DNA from: Bacillus sp. FJAT-42315
GTDB lineage: Bacteria; Bacillota; Bacilli; Bacillales; Domibacillaceae
DNA length: 64,000 nucleotides
Reading direction: 5' to 3'
Assembly (NCBI RefSeq): GCF_002797375.1
Contig: NZ_KZ454941.1
Coordinates: 3,416,744 to 3,480,743 of the forward strand
The notes beneath the pieces were generated by a model. The model ran no database searches and was not told the DNA's origin. It saw nothing but the letters and a program-made list of their open reading frames with translations. Both the position numbers and the translations under genes were made by a program. This document shows, one piece after another, positions 27,686 to 34,272 of the stretch (position 1 is the stretch's first letter; every line of letters starts with the position of its first letter).

Positions 27686-28978
27686 TTAAAAATTAATCCA
27701 TCCTCGTAAACGAGAAGCTTCCGCCATTTGACGAATACCTTCCATATAAGCAGCTGTCTTCATCGATACATCAAAACGTTCAGACGTTTGTTGAATATTT
27801 AAAAAGCTGGCATGGATTTTTTCTTTTAAACGTTCTTCCACTACTTCTTTCGTCCAGTAAAACCCTTGGTTATTTTGACACCATTCAAAATAAGAAACGA
27901 TGACGCCACCAGAATTGGCTAATATATCTGGAACAACTGAAATTCCACGCTGATCAAGAATTTGAATCGCTTCTTTCGTCGTTGGACCATTCGCTGCTTC
28001 CACAATAAATTTACAGTTGATTCGATCAGCATTTTCCTCTGTAATGACTCCACCGATCGCCGCTGGAATTAGCACATCACATTCTTTTTCTAGTAGCTCG
28101 TCATTTGTGATGATATTGTCGAATAAGCCTGTTACGATGCCAAATGAATCGCGTCGTTCAAGTAAATAAGGAACATCAAGACCTTCAGGATCATAAATAG
28201 CACCTAAAGCATCGGAAATACCCACTACCTTCACGCCCATTTCATGTAAGAAATAAGCTAAATAACCGCCGACATTTCCAAACCCTTGAACGATGACCTT
28301 TAAGCCTTCAAGCGGCATATTTTTCAACTCACTCATGATTTGTAACGTGTACAGGACACCTTTTGAAGTTGCTGTTTCTCTTCCTTCTGAACCACCTAGT
28401 ACTAACGGTTTTCCCGTAATAAAACCTGGCGAATCAAACTCTCTAATATGGTCATATTCATCAAGCATCCAAGCCATAATTTGCGAGTTCGTATACATAT
28501 CTGGTGCCGGAATATCTTTCGTTGGACCAACCAGCTGGCTAACTGCACGCACATACCCACGACTTAAACGCTCTAGCTCATTCATGCTCATATTTCGCGG
28601 TTCACAAACGATTCCACCTTTCGCTCCTCCGTATGGCAAACCGTTCACTCCACACTTTAAGCTCATCCAACCTGCAAGCGCTTTAACTTCATCTGGATTA
28701 ACCTCTGGGTGAAAGCGAATGCCTCCCTTTGTTGGTCCACAAGCATCATTATGCTGTGCTCTATAACCACGAAAAATCTTCGTTACCCCGTGATCCATTT
28801 TCACCGGAATACTTACTTCTAAAAACCTCATCGGCTCTTTGAAAAACTCAAATACCTCATCTGAATAGCCAAGAAGCTCTGTTGCTTGCTTTAATATCGC
28901 TTGGAATTCTAATTGTGGATTTTTCTCCTCTTTTAACTTCTGATCTTTGATCTCTGTCACCTGCGATTTTGTTTCCAT
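27686..28978 (-). CDS. rocG: Glutamate dehydrogenase, catabolic type
   Basis: 430 residues of the Glu/Leu/Phe/Val dehydrogenase family. Glutamate-binding K and GGAKGG segment (PYGGAKGGIVCEPRNM), Rossmann motif GFGNVGG (about 235-241), and C-terminal ANSGGVIVSYFEWCQN. Length and sequence match RocG/GudB of Bacillus. Deaminates glutamate to 2-oxoglutarate and ammonia; here it would recycle the glutamate made by PatA and supply 2-oxoglutarate to both PatA and GlaH. Behind its own sigma-54 promoter at 29013. RocG and GudB types cannot be told apart by eye; sigma-54 control favours RocG. Confidence 0.9.
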   Translation of the reverse strand: METKSQVTEIKDQKLKEEKNPQLEFQAILKQATELLGYSDEVFEFFKEPMRFLEVSIPVKMDHGVTKIFRGYRAQHNDACGPTKGGIRFHPEVNPDEVKALAGWMSLKCGVNGLPYGGAKGGIVCEPRNMSMNELERLSRGYVRAVSQLVGPTKDIPAPDMYTNSQIMAWMLDEYDHIREFDSPGFITGKPLVLGGSEGRETATSKGVLYTLQIMSELKNMPLEGLKVIVQGFGNVGGYLAYFLHEMGVKVVGISDALGAIYDPEGLDVPYLLERRDSFGIVTGLFDNIITNDELLEKECDVLIPAAIGGVITEENADRINCKFIVEAANGPTTKEAIQILDQRGISVVPDILANSGGVIVSYFEWCQNNQGFYWTKEVVEERLKEKIHASFLNIQQTSERFDVSMKTAAYMEGIRQMAEASRLRGWINF

Positions 28979-29012
28979 AACTACACCTCGTTTTTTTTGT
29001 TACTTAACAATA

Positions 29013-29028
29013 AGCAATTTCCGTGCCA
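29013..29028 (-). promoter_or_regulatory. Sigma-54 promoter of the glutamate dehydrogenase gene
   Basis: Minus strand TGGCACG-GAAA-TTGCT, GG and GC 12 bases apart, 35 bases before the ATG. Full consensus. Confidence 0.9.
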
Positions 29029-29184
29029 TCGATTTTTACCGTTAACTATCGAGATAAACCCCTTATTTCAAGCGTTTCCTTGCTTGTTTTATGAAAAAAA
29101 TCATAGCCTAGTATTTTCTGCATAAGTCAAAATCATCTTATTTGAGTCAAAATTGATTTACTACGCAACTAAAAAATTAAACAA

Positions 29185-29220
29185 TAAAAAAAGATGCAGA
29201 CTAGTTGTCTACATCTTTTT
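29185..29220 (-). terminator. Terminator after glaH
   Basis: AAAAAGATG-AGAC ... GTCT-CATCTTTTT stem followed by T-run on the minus strand. Confidence 0.8.
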
Positions 29221-29227
29221 GTCTTTA

Positions 29228-30169
29228 TTAAATATCAGCGAAACGTCCGCGTTGACGCATAAGCTCACGATTTAATTCTGTGTTCACTTCAAATGCTGCA
29301 CGACCGTGTAACCAGAATAGGTTGTTTAGCATTACTAGATCACCAACAGGTAATTTCAATTCAATTACACTTTCATCATTTTCCATAGAATCAGAAAGCT
29401 CTTTCAAGTATTTTGCTTCTTCAATTGTGTCTGGATACACGAATTGATCGATGTAGCAAATACAAGGTTTGTTGTTGTCATTGAAGAATGTTGCACGTTG
29501 AACTTCTTGATCCACGTTTTTGCTGCTTGGCGCTCTGTAAGTGAACTTATGATTAGCTAATGAATGAGTAGAAAACTTCTCTAAATCTTTCCACTCATCT
29601 AAATGTAATAAGCGAGATTCGCCACCTACTGCATTTTCTTCTGTCATTTTCATCATCAACAACCAGTCAGTTGGCTCATCAACGAACGTTCCATCTGTGT
29701 GTAGAGTGAATAAGCGATAAGCTTGACGAAGGTAAGAATCACTTGAATCTGTATGTCCAACAGTGAATCGAGCATAGTATTTATTCGTCATTGCATCAAA
29801 GTTTGGTGTACCAACGATATGTGTTAAAGCTGTTGCGAAAATGACGTATTCTTCTTTATCAACTGTTTCTCCTTGTAAACCGATTGTGTAACCACCTGTT
29901 TCACGGTCATGAAGGATGCCTCTTAAAATATCTTGGAATTCTGTTCCTACTAATTGTAACAAGTAGTCTGCAACAATTCGTCTAGCATACGGCGTGTACT
30001 CTAAATGCTGAACCGTTACACCTTCTTGTTTTGCTTTAGCTAAAAATGCTTTGATAATTGTGCGATCTAACTCAATGTGATACAAACGATCACTTTGCGG
30101 ATGAGATGTTATCTCATAATTAGGTGTTTTTGCAATAAATGTTTTAGCTTGTTTTTCCATTGTACTCAT
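29228..30169 (-). CDS. glaH: Glutarate 2-hydroxylase (CsiD/GlaH)
   Basis: 313-residue Fe(II)/2-oxoglutarate dioxygenase of the CsiD family. Metal ligands His157 and Asp159 in TLHTDGTF and distal His288 in NNLFWLHGR; 2-oxoglutarate-binding Arg in NRELMRQRG. NFDAMTNKYYARF and the YIDQFVYP segment are family hallmarks. Hydroxylates glutarate to L-2-hydroxyglutarate with release of succinate and CO2. Excellent AGGAGG site. It is separated from lhgO by a DUF3870 gene and by its own promoter and a leader RNA ending in a terminator (30227-30454), so expression is probably attenuated. Confidence 0.93.
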   Translation of the reverse strand: MSTMEKQAKTFIAKTPNYEITSHPQSDRLYHIELDRTIIKAFLAKAKQEGVTVQHLEYTPYARRIVADYLLQLVGTEFQDILRGILHDRETGGYTIGLQGETVDKEEYVIFATALTHIVGTPNFDAMTNKYYARFTVGHTDSSDSYLRQAYRLFTLHTDGTFVDEPTDWLLMMKMTEENAVGGESRLLHLDEWKDLEKFSTHSLANHKFTYRAPSSKNVDQEVQRATFFNDNNKPCICYIDQFVYPDTIEEAKYLKELSDSMENDESVIELKLPVGDLVMLNNLFWLHGRAAFEVNTELNRELMRQRGRFADI

Positions 30170-30226
30170 TAAAAATTCCTCCTAGGTTTTATCATTATTG
30201 GTTGACCTCATGCAAGAAAATAAAAA

Positions 30227-30268
30227 AGCCAGTTTACACCCTTTTATAAAAAGGGAAGTAAACTGGCT
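30227..30268 (-). terminator. Leader terminator upstream of glaH
   Basis: Minus strand AGCCAGTTTAC ... GTAAACTGGCT (11 perfect pairs) with an inner CCCTTTT/AAAAGGG extension, followed by TTTTTATTTT. Confidence 0.88.
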
Positions 30269-30419
30269 CATACTTACTTCACTGCTCCATGGAAGTGGAG
30301 TCACAGTAAATATTTCAGTTAATATTTTATTTTACATGCGAATGAAAGACCGGTTATATGATATTACCCACGTAATTGGAAAAGGCAATTTTCTCAAGGT
30401 GAGTATATATTTATTAACT
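30227..30419 (-). ncRNA. Attenuated leader RNA of glaH (no known class recognised)
   Basis: Leader of about 190 bases between a consensus promoter and a strong terminator, 58 bases before the glaH start. RNA elements seen: stem AAUUG/CAAUU near its 5' part; CUCCA/UGGAG (30300-30285); GAAGUAA (30280-30274), which can pair with UUACUUC (30261-30255) of the terminator's left arm as an antiterminator; and ACUUC (30296-30292), which can pair with GAAGU (30280-30276) as an anti-antiterminator. This three-way exclusivity is typical of riboswitches or protein-dependent attenuators. I find no match to purine, lysine, glycine, SAM, T-box or ykkC patterns. Confidence 0.65.
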
Positions 30420-30425
30420 ATAATC

Positions 30426-30454
30426 AGTATATGCTACCGTCATCAAATTGTCAA
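30426..30454 (-). promoter_or_regulatory. Sigma-A promoter of the glaH leader
   Basis: TTGACA (30454-30449), 17 bases, TATACT (30431-30426). Near-consensus, lying just after the DUF3870 stop codon. Confidence 0.85.
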
Positions 30455-30467
30455 TATTTTTGGATTA

Positions 30468-30794
30468 TTATTTTACGCTTTTCGAAACTTGCTGATAGTG
30501 TAAATGCAAATCATTTAAAGCGGCAGCTAGCGCATTAGCTGCTTTCCCTTTGTAATACAGCTGAAGATGCTTCAGTGGCTCTTCAATACCGTCATTTAAG
30601 CTAACTCCTCTAAGCAACTGACCGATGAAATTTCTACCGTGTTCTGTCGCTAACGTACAGGACGCTTCTAAAATAACACCATATTTAACATCGATTTCTG
30701 CGGTAATTGTTAACGTATCAAACACACTTTTTGCAGCCATCCCCTGTGGTAATCTAGCATGCCCTGCAATGAACATTACTTTTGAGTTAATCAT
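30468..30794 (-). CDS. DUF3870-family protein
   Basis: 108 residues, soluble, beginning INSKVMFIAGHARLPQGMAAKSVFDTLTITAEID and with a conserved ATEHGRNFIGQLLRGVSLNDGIEEP segment. This matches my recollection of the DUF3870 family, a small domain of unknown function found beside amino-acid and 2-hydroxyacid catabolic genes. It follows lhgO by 23 bases and precedes the glaH promoter. GGGGGAGCTATTAAA before the ATG. Role unknown; a ligand-binding or flavin-pathway accessory role is only a guess. Confidence 0.75.
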   Translation of the reverse strand: MINSKVMFIAGHARLPQGMAAKSVFDTLTITAEIDVKYGVILEASCTLATEHGRNFIGQLLRGVSLNDGIEEPLKHLQLYYKGKAANALAAALNDLHLHYQQVSKSVK

Positions 30795-30817
30795 TTTAAT
30801 AGCTCCCCCTCTATATA

Positions 30818-32032
30818 TTAGGAACGAACGATTTCAGATACTTTTGGATGCTCGGCAATTTGTTTCACAACTTCTTTACCGATCTCAATCGAAGCTGTTG
30901 CTGCTGGTGATGGAGCATTACATACATGAATACTTCTTTCACCAGGAATGATGTAGAAGTCATCAACCATGCTTCCGTCATTTTTCAATGCTTGCGCACG
31001 GACTCCAGCAGGTGCAGGAATCAAATCTTCTGCTTGAATTTCAGGGATCAACTCTTGAAGACTAGCAACGAATTTCGCTTTGCTGAACGAACGAAGCATT
31101 TCTTCAATTCCTTCTCCCATAAATTTGCTTGCAAGTTTCCAGAAACCTGGGTAACCCATTACTTCAGATAGATCCTTAATATTGAAGTCTGTTTTCTTAT
31201 AACCTTCACGTTTAAAGCTTAGAACCGCATTTGGACCCGCATCTACTTCTCCACCGATCATACGAGTAAAATGAACACCTAAGAATGGGAATTTAGGGTT
31301 TGGCACAGGATAAATTAGATTTTTAACAAGATGTCTTTTTTCCGGTACTAATTTAAAATACTCCCCACGGAATGGAACGATTTTCACATCTGTTTTATAT
31401 CCAGTCATATTTGTGACACGGTCACTCTGTAATCCGGCACAGTTAATAAGAAACTTAGTTTTAAATGTTCCTTTTGTTGTTTCAATCGTAATTCCGTCTT
31501 GTAATTCAGAAATATTTTCAACCTTTGTTCCTAGACGGATGTCGCCACCATTTTCACGAATGATTTCACCAAACTTTTCACTGACTTGCTTGTAGTTAAC
31601 AATTCCTGCTGCTGCTACTTTAATAGCTCCTAAACCATTCACATGAGGCTCGATTTCCTTTAATTCTTCCTTGCCTATTTTTGTCACATCTAGCTCATTT
31701 TCAAGTCCGCGGTTATATAAATTATCCAGTAATGGCAACTCTTCATTTTTTGTTGCCACAATTACTTTTCCACAAATATCATGCTCAATATCATGCTGCT
31801 GACAAAACTCTTTCATAGATTGGCTTCCTTGACGAGCAAAGCGCGCCTTATAGCTTCCAGGCTTATAATAAATACCTGAATGGATAACCCCACTGTTATG
31901 TCCTGTTTGATGCATAGCTAATTGTGGTTCTTTTTCTAACAATAAAACTTTTGCATTTGGGAAACGCTCATATAATGCCATTGCTGTGGAAAGGCCAACA
32001 ATTCCTCCGCCAACTATACCAAAGTCGTACAT
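30818..32032 (-). CDS. lhgO: L-2-hydroxyglutarate oxidase/dehydrogenase
   Basis: 404-residue flavoprotein. N-terminal GGGIVGLSTA (8-17), then HQTGHNSGVIHSGIYYKPGS (41-60), which is the LhgO/L2HGDH signature. PFRGEYFKLVPE, GVHFTRMI and C-terminal NAPSPAATASIEIG complete the family pattern. Oxidises L-2-hydroxyglutarate to 2-oxoglutarate, passing electrons to the quinone pool. Directly completes the GlaH reaction. AGGAGGAAGTAAAT precedes the ATG; 24 bases separate it from the GntR gene, so both share a transcript. Confidence 0.93.
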   Translation of the reverse strand: MYDFGIVGGGIVGLSTAMALYERFPNAKVLLLEKEPQLAMHQTGHNSGVIHSGIYYKPGSYKARFARQGSQSMKEFCQQHDIEHDICGKVIVATKNEELPLLDNLYNRGLENELDVTKIGKEELKEIEPHVNGLGAIKVAAAGIVNYKQVSEKFGEIIRENGGDIRLGTKVENISELQDGITIETTKGTFKTKFLINCAGLQSDRVTNMTGYKTDVKIVPFRGEYFKLVPEKRHLVKNLIYPVPNPKFPFLGVHFTRMIGGEVDAGPNAVLSFKREGYKKTDFNIKDLSEVMGYPGFWKLASKFMGEGIEEMLRSFSKAKFVASLQELIPEIQAEDLIPAPAGVRAQALKNDGSMVDDFYIIPGERSIHVCNAPSPAATASIEIGKEVVKQIAEHPKVSEIVRS

Positions 32033-32055
32033 ATTTACTTCCTCCTATTAATCAA

Positions 32056-32748
32056 TTAATTATTTGAATGGTTGATTATATTTTCCTCGGATGGCTTCAA
32101 ACGTTCCATATAAGAAATGAGGTTGTTCTTCGTCCTCAATAAATGGTATTCTATCGCCGCCCGCAATTCAGCTGGATCATTTCTTTCTACTGCTTCATAA
32201 ATAAACCGATGCTCTCTCTGAGTTTCTCCGTAATAATCTACTAGCAAGCTTGGAGCAATTGGAGAAATCCCTAAGTTCTCTACTGTTTTTAACACCCTAG
32301 TCCACGGACATCCTTTTCGCAACAGTTTGTGAAAGCTTTCATTTAACGCTATGTAATAATCATTTGTTTCATCTGTTAGCGTTAAAGATTCCATCTTACT
32401 TAAAATTTCACCTAGCTCTTTCTTGTCTTCCCTTGTTAAAAAAGGAAGTGACTTTTCAACAGCTAATCCCTCTAAAGAAGAGCGCAAATAATAAATTTCT
32501 TCTATATCTTCTTTCGTAATCGGTATAACAATGGCCCCTTTATGCGGGACTATTTTCACCAATCCCTCCGATTGGAGCTGCCTTAACGCTTCTCTAATCG
32601 GCATACGACTCACATTTAAAATGTTGGCCCAATCCTCTTGGATCAATCTTTCTCCCGCTTTAAATGTGCCGTTTAAAATCGCCTGTCTTAAGTTTTTCGT
32701 CACATAATTGACTACCGTTGTCTTATCTTTAGAAGGCTGAAAATCCAT
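32056..32748 (-). CDS. GntR-family (FCD) regulator, CsiR/GlaR-like
   Basis: About 230 residues. Winged helix with LNVSRMPIREALRQLQSEGLVKIVPHKGAIV (about 45-75) and a C-terminal FCD ligand domain with metal-ligand candidates (ESFHKLLRKG ... RNDPAELRAAIEYHL). ATG at 32748 is eight bases from GAGGTG. Upstream of lhgO in the same transcript. The enterobacterial counterpart CsiR/GlaR represses glaH-lhgO and is released by glutarate; the same role is likely here but is inference from family and position. Confidence 0.87.
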   Translation of the reverse strand: MDFQPSKDKTTVVNYVTKNLRQAILNGTFKAGERLIQEDWANILNVSRMPIREALRQLQSEGLVKIVPHKGAIVIPITKEDIEEIYYLRSSLEGLAVEKSLPFLTREDKKELGEILSKMESLTLTDETNDYYIALNESFHKLLRKGCPWTRVLKTVENLGISPIAPSLLVDYYGETQREHRFIYEAVERNDPAELRAAIEYHLLRTKNNLISYMERLKPSEENIINHSNN

Positions 32749-32807
32749 GGTCGCACACCTCAATTAGAAAAAAATAAACTTATCCAATTTCTCCTTATTG
32801 GATATTG

Positions 32808-32824
32808 GATACAAAAAATGTATC
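32808..32824. promoter_or_regulatory. Probable GntR operator
   Basis: GATACAAAAAATGTATC, five-base arms, preceded by TTGGATA repeated twice. A further TTGGATACAA occurs at 32935-32944. Position just upstream of the GntR gene suggests autoregulation. Confidence 0.5.
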
Positions 32825-32834
32825 ATATAAAATA

Positions 32835-32874
32835 CTGAATTGCAAGATTATTATATAATAATCTTGCAATTCAG
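32835..32874. repeat. Perfect 40-base palindrome
   Basis: Twenty-base arms, starting CTGAATTGCAAGATTATTAT, with no loop. Downstream of the 36-residue gene on the minus strand, where TATTTTAT follows, so it may act as its terminator; on the plus strand there is no T-run. Confidence 0.75.
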
Positions 32875-32946
32875 CTTAATAAATGGGATAACCGTATGAA
32901 ACACTCTAATTCTCATATTTTGTCTATCTTTTAATTGGATACAATC

Positions 32947-33057
32947 TTAGTTTCTTTTCTTTAAAAGGTCAGATGCCTTCTCGCTTCCCTTAAACTCTTC
33001 TACGACGAATGACATCGGACAGTTTTTTCCTTTTCCACAACTCGTTCTTTTGCGCAT
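32947..33057 (-). CDS. 36-residue Cys-containing protein behind an attenuator
   Basis: Reads MRKRTSCGKGKNCPMSF then VVEEFKGSEKASDLLKKRN. Basic, with Cys7 and Cys13. GAGGGGGAT upstream. The long leader with consensus promoter and terminator in front of it (33105-33317) argues that it is a real, regulated gene, though too short for automatic gene calling. Not a family I recognise. Could be a metal- or thiol-binding peptide, or a small regulator. Confidence 0.55.
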   Translation of the reverse strand: MRKRTSCGKGKNCPMSFVVEEFKGSEKASDLLKKRN

Positions 33058-33104
33058 ATTAGCCAATCCCCCTCATGTTTATAATTTAAACAATGAAATA
33101 AAAA

Positions 33105-33150
33105 AGCCAGCGATATTGACTCCTAAGGAGGAAAATATCACTGACTGGCT
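33105..33150 (-). terminator. Leader terminator upstream of the 36-residue gene
   Basis: Minus strand AGCCAG ... TGATATT / AATATCG-CTGGCT with an inner CTCC/GGAG stem, then TTTTTTATTTC. Confidence 0.8.
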
Positions 33151-33282
33151 CTGTGTATTGGTCTCTTGCTTTTAGGACTCCGACAGATCTTACAGCTTTT
33201 CATATATTCATAACAACAAAATCGTCCTTTCACTTGATCTTAAAGAGGAAATCTTTAAGGAAGTGATTTCTACGCTTGATAT
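33105..33282 (-). ncRNA. Attenuated leader RNA of the 36-residue gene
   Basis: About 180 bases from the predicted start of transcription. RNA features: stem CACUU-CUUAAAG ... CUUUAAG-AAGUG near the 5' end, enclosing pair AGGAC ... GUCCU further on, then the terminator. A frame starting GTG (MKGRFCCYEYMKSCKICR...) ends with its TGA inside the terminator's left arm, so ribosome-dependent attenuation is possible; that frame has only a weak ribosome binding site. No known riboswitch class recognised. Confidence 0.55.
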
Positions 33283-33288
33283 AATTGA

Positions 33289-33317
33289 ATCATAATCTAT
33301 TTTCATTTTTCTGTCAA
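33289..33317 (-). promoter_or_regulatory. Sigma-A promoter of the attenuated leader
   Basis: TTGACA (33317-33312), 17 bases, TATGAT (33294-33289); one base from full consensus. Confidence 0.85.
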
Positions 33318-33324
33318 TTAATGA

Positions 33325-33498
33325 TTATGAAGAACTAGTTGAAGAAGAAGAAACAGTTACCGCTGAAATTGCCGCAAACACTGCTGCCTGTTGCGCTTGT
33401 AAGATTGCTTCAATGGATACTGCCAAACTAGCAGTCGCTACATTGTTATCCTTCACTTTGTCTTTAATGACTAATTGAGCAGCGACGAGTAGACTCAT
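33325..33498 (-). CDS. 57-residue Ala/Ser-rich small protein
   Basis: Reads MSLLVAAQLVIKDKVKDN, then a long Ala-rich helix (NVATASLAVSIEAILQAQQAAVFAAISAV) and a Ser/Thr tail. Its best ribosome binding site (GGGAGG) is 16 bases upstream and better placed for an out-of-frame ATG eleven codons-worth before, so the start is doubtful. Unknown family. Lies among spore-coat genes and may be a sporulation product; that is context only. Confidence 0.45.
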   Translation of the reverse strand: MSLLVAAQLVIKDKVKDNNVATASLAVSIEAILQAQQAAVFAAISAVTVSSSSTSSS

Positions 33499-33807
33499 AT
33501 CTCGATACCATATGAACCTCCCGCTCCGTTTTATCTATTCTTTTATACGGTAAAGTAACAAAAAGGTTTCAAATTTATCCGCCCAACATCAAACCTACTG
33601 TCGAGACAATGAGAATCTTTCTATATATAATCCGTTGTTTCTTGTCGTTATTTCCCGGAAAATAAAAAAAGAACGGCCGAAACCGTTCTTTTAGTATGAG
33701 AAGGAAACTTATTTTACTATCTAAAATAGTTTCATAACTTAATTGATTTGCCTAGGACGAGTTTTACTTTGCTACATAAGATGTAGTAATGAAAGGAGGT
33801 AGATCCT
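33499..33807. other. Gene-free interval before cotD
   Basis: About 300 AT-rich bases holding one hairpin (33667-33692) and the cotD promoter region. CATAAGATG at about 33775 resembles the -10 of a mother-cell sigma-K promoter, but the match is partial. Confidence 0.4.
33667..33692. terminator. Hairpin identical in core to that at 34235
   Basis: AAAGAACGG ... CCGTTCTTT with flanking A- and T-runs. No gene ends next to it on either strand, so its role is unclear. Confidence 0.55.
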
Positions 33808-34155
33808 ATGTTCTTAAACGAGAATAGAAGAGGTAAATGTGGGTGTAGACGTGGTCGCCCTGAAGGCGACAACGTTATAGTAAATCCTACTGAAACAGTT
33901 GTTAATACTAGAACAAATACGAAAGTAGTAAAGACTATTCATCCTACTGAAGTTATCAATGTCAATAGAACTGTCATTAGAAATGAGAATTTTTATCCAG
34001 TAACAGAAAGAGAAGTTAATGAAACAGTTGTAGAAAACTATAATTGTGGTAGCGATATTAATAACCCTAGATGTGTAAGAAGTGATAGTAATAGTAATAG
34101 TAATAGTAGCAACAATAACAATAACAACAATTGTAGATGTAGAAGAAAACGCTAA
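33808..34155 (+). CDS. cotD: Inner spore coat protein D family
   Basis: 115 residues. N-terminal Cys/Arg-rich stretch (RRGKCGCRRGRPEGD), central CotD-family core HPTEVINVNRTVIRNENFYPVTEREVNETVVENYNCG (about 52-88), then an Asn/Ser tract and a CRCRRKR end. The core is diagnostic of CotD. Made in the mother cell and built into the inner coat. Strong site AAAGGAGG. The Ser-Asn run is encoded by repeated AGTAAT/AACAAT and may vary in length between strains. Confidence 0.9.
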   Translation: MFLNENRRGKCGCRRGRPEGDNVIVNPTETVVNTRTNTKVVKTIHPTEVINVNRTVIRNENFYPVTEREVNETVVENYNCGSDINNPRCVRSDSNSNSNSSNNNNNNNCRCRRKR

Positions 34156-34180
34156 TTAGTATATATAATTATCAGAATTC

Positions 34181-34205
34181 AAAGCATCCTTCGGGGTGCT
34201 TTTTC
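34181..34205 (+). terminator. Terminator after cotD
   Basis: AAAGCATCC-TTCG-GGGTGCTTTTT, tetraloop hairpin. Confidence 0.85.
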
Positions 34206-34234
34206 TATAAAGATTAATCTTTTTTAAAAGCACG

Positions 34235-34258
34235 AAAGAACGGCCGAAACCGTTCTTT
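34235..34258 (-). terminator. Terminator of the POT transporter gene
   Basis: Minus strand AAAGAACGG-TTTCGG-CCGTTCTTT; same 24 bases as the hairpin 570 bases away at 33667. Confidence 0.75.
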
Positions 34259-34272
34259 CTCACTCTCACTTC

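Noticed and set aside
30198..30503. Plus-strand frame of 101 residues across the glaH leader
   Set aside because: Antisense to the leader RNA and terminator, overlaps the DUF3870 3' end, no ribosome binding site. The minus-strand promoter-leader-terminator reading explains the sequence better.
32764..34272. Possible small mobile element, because of the palindrome and twin hairpins
   Set aside because: No transposase, no target-site duplication and no terminal inverted repeats framing the region; hairpins behave as terminators.
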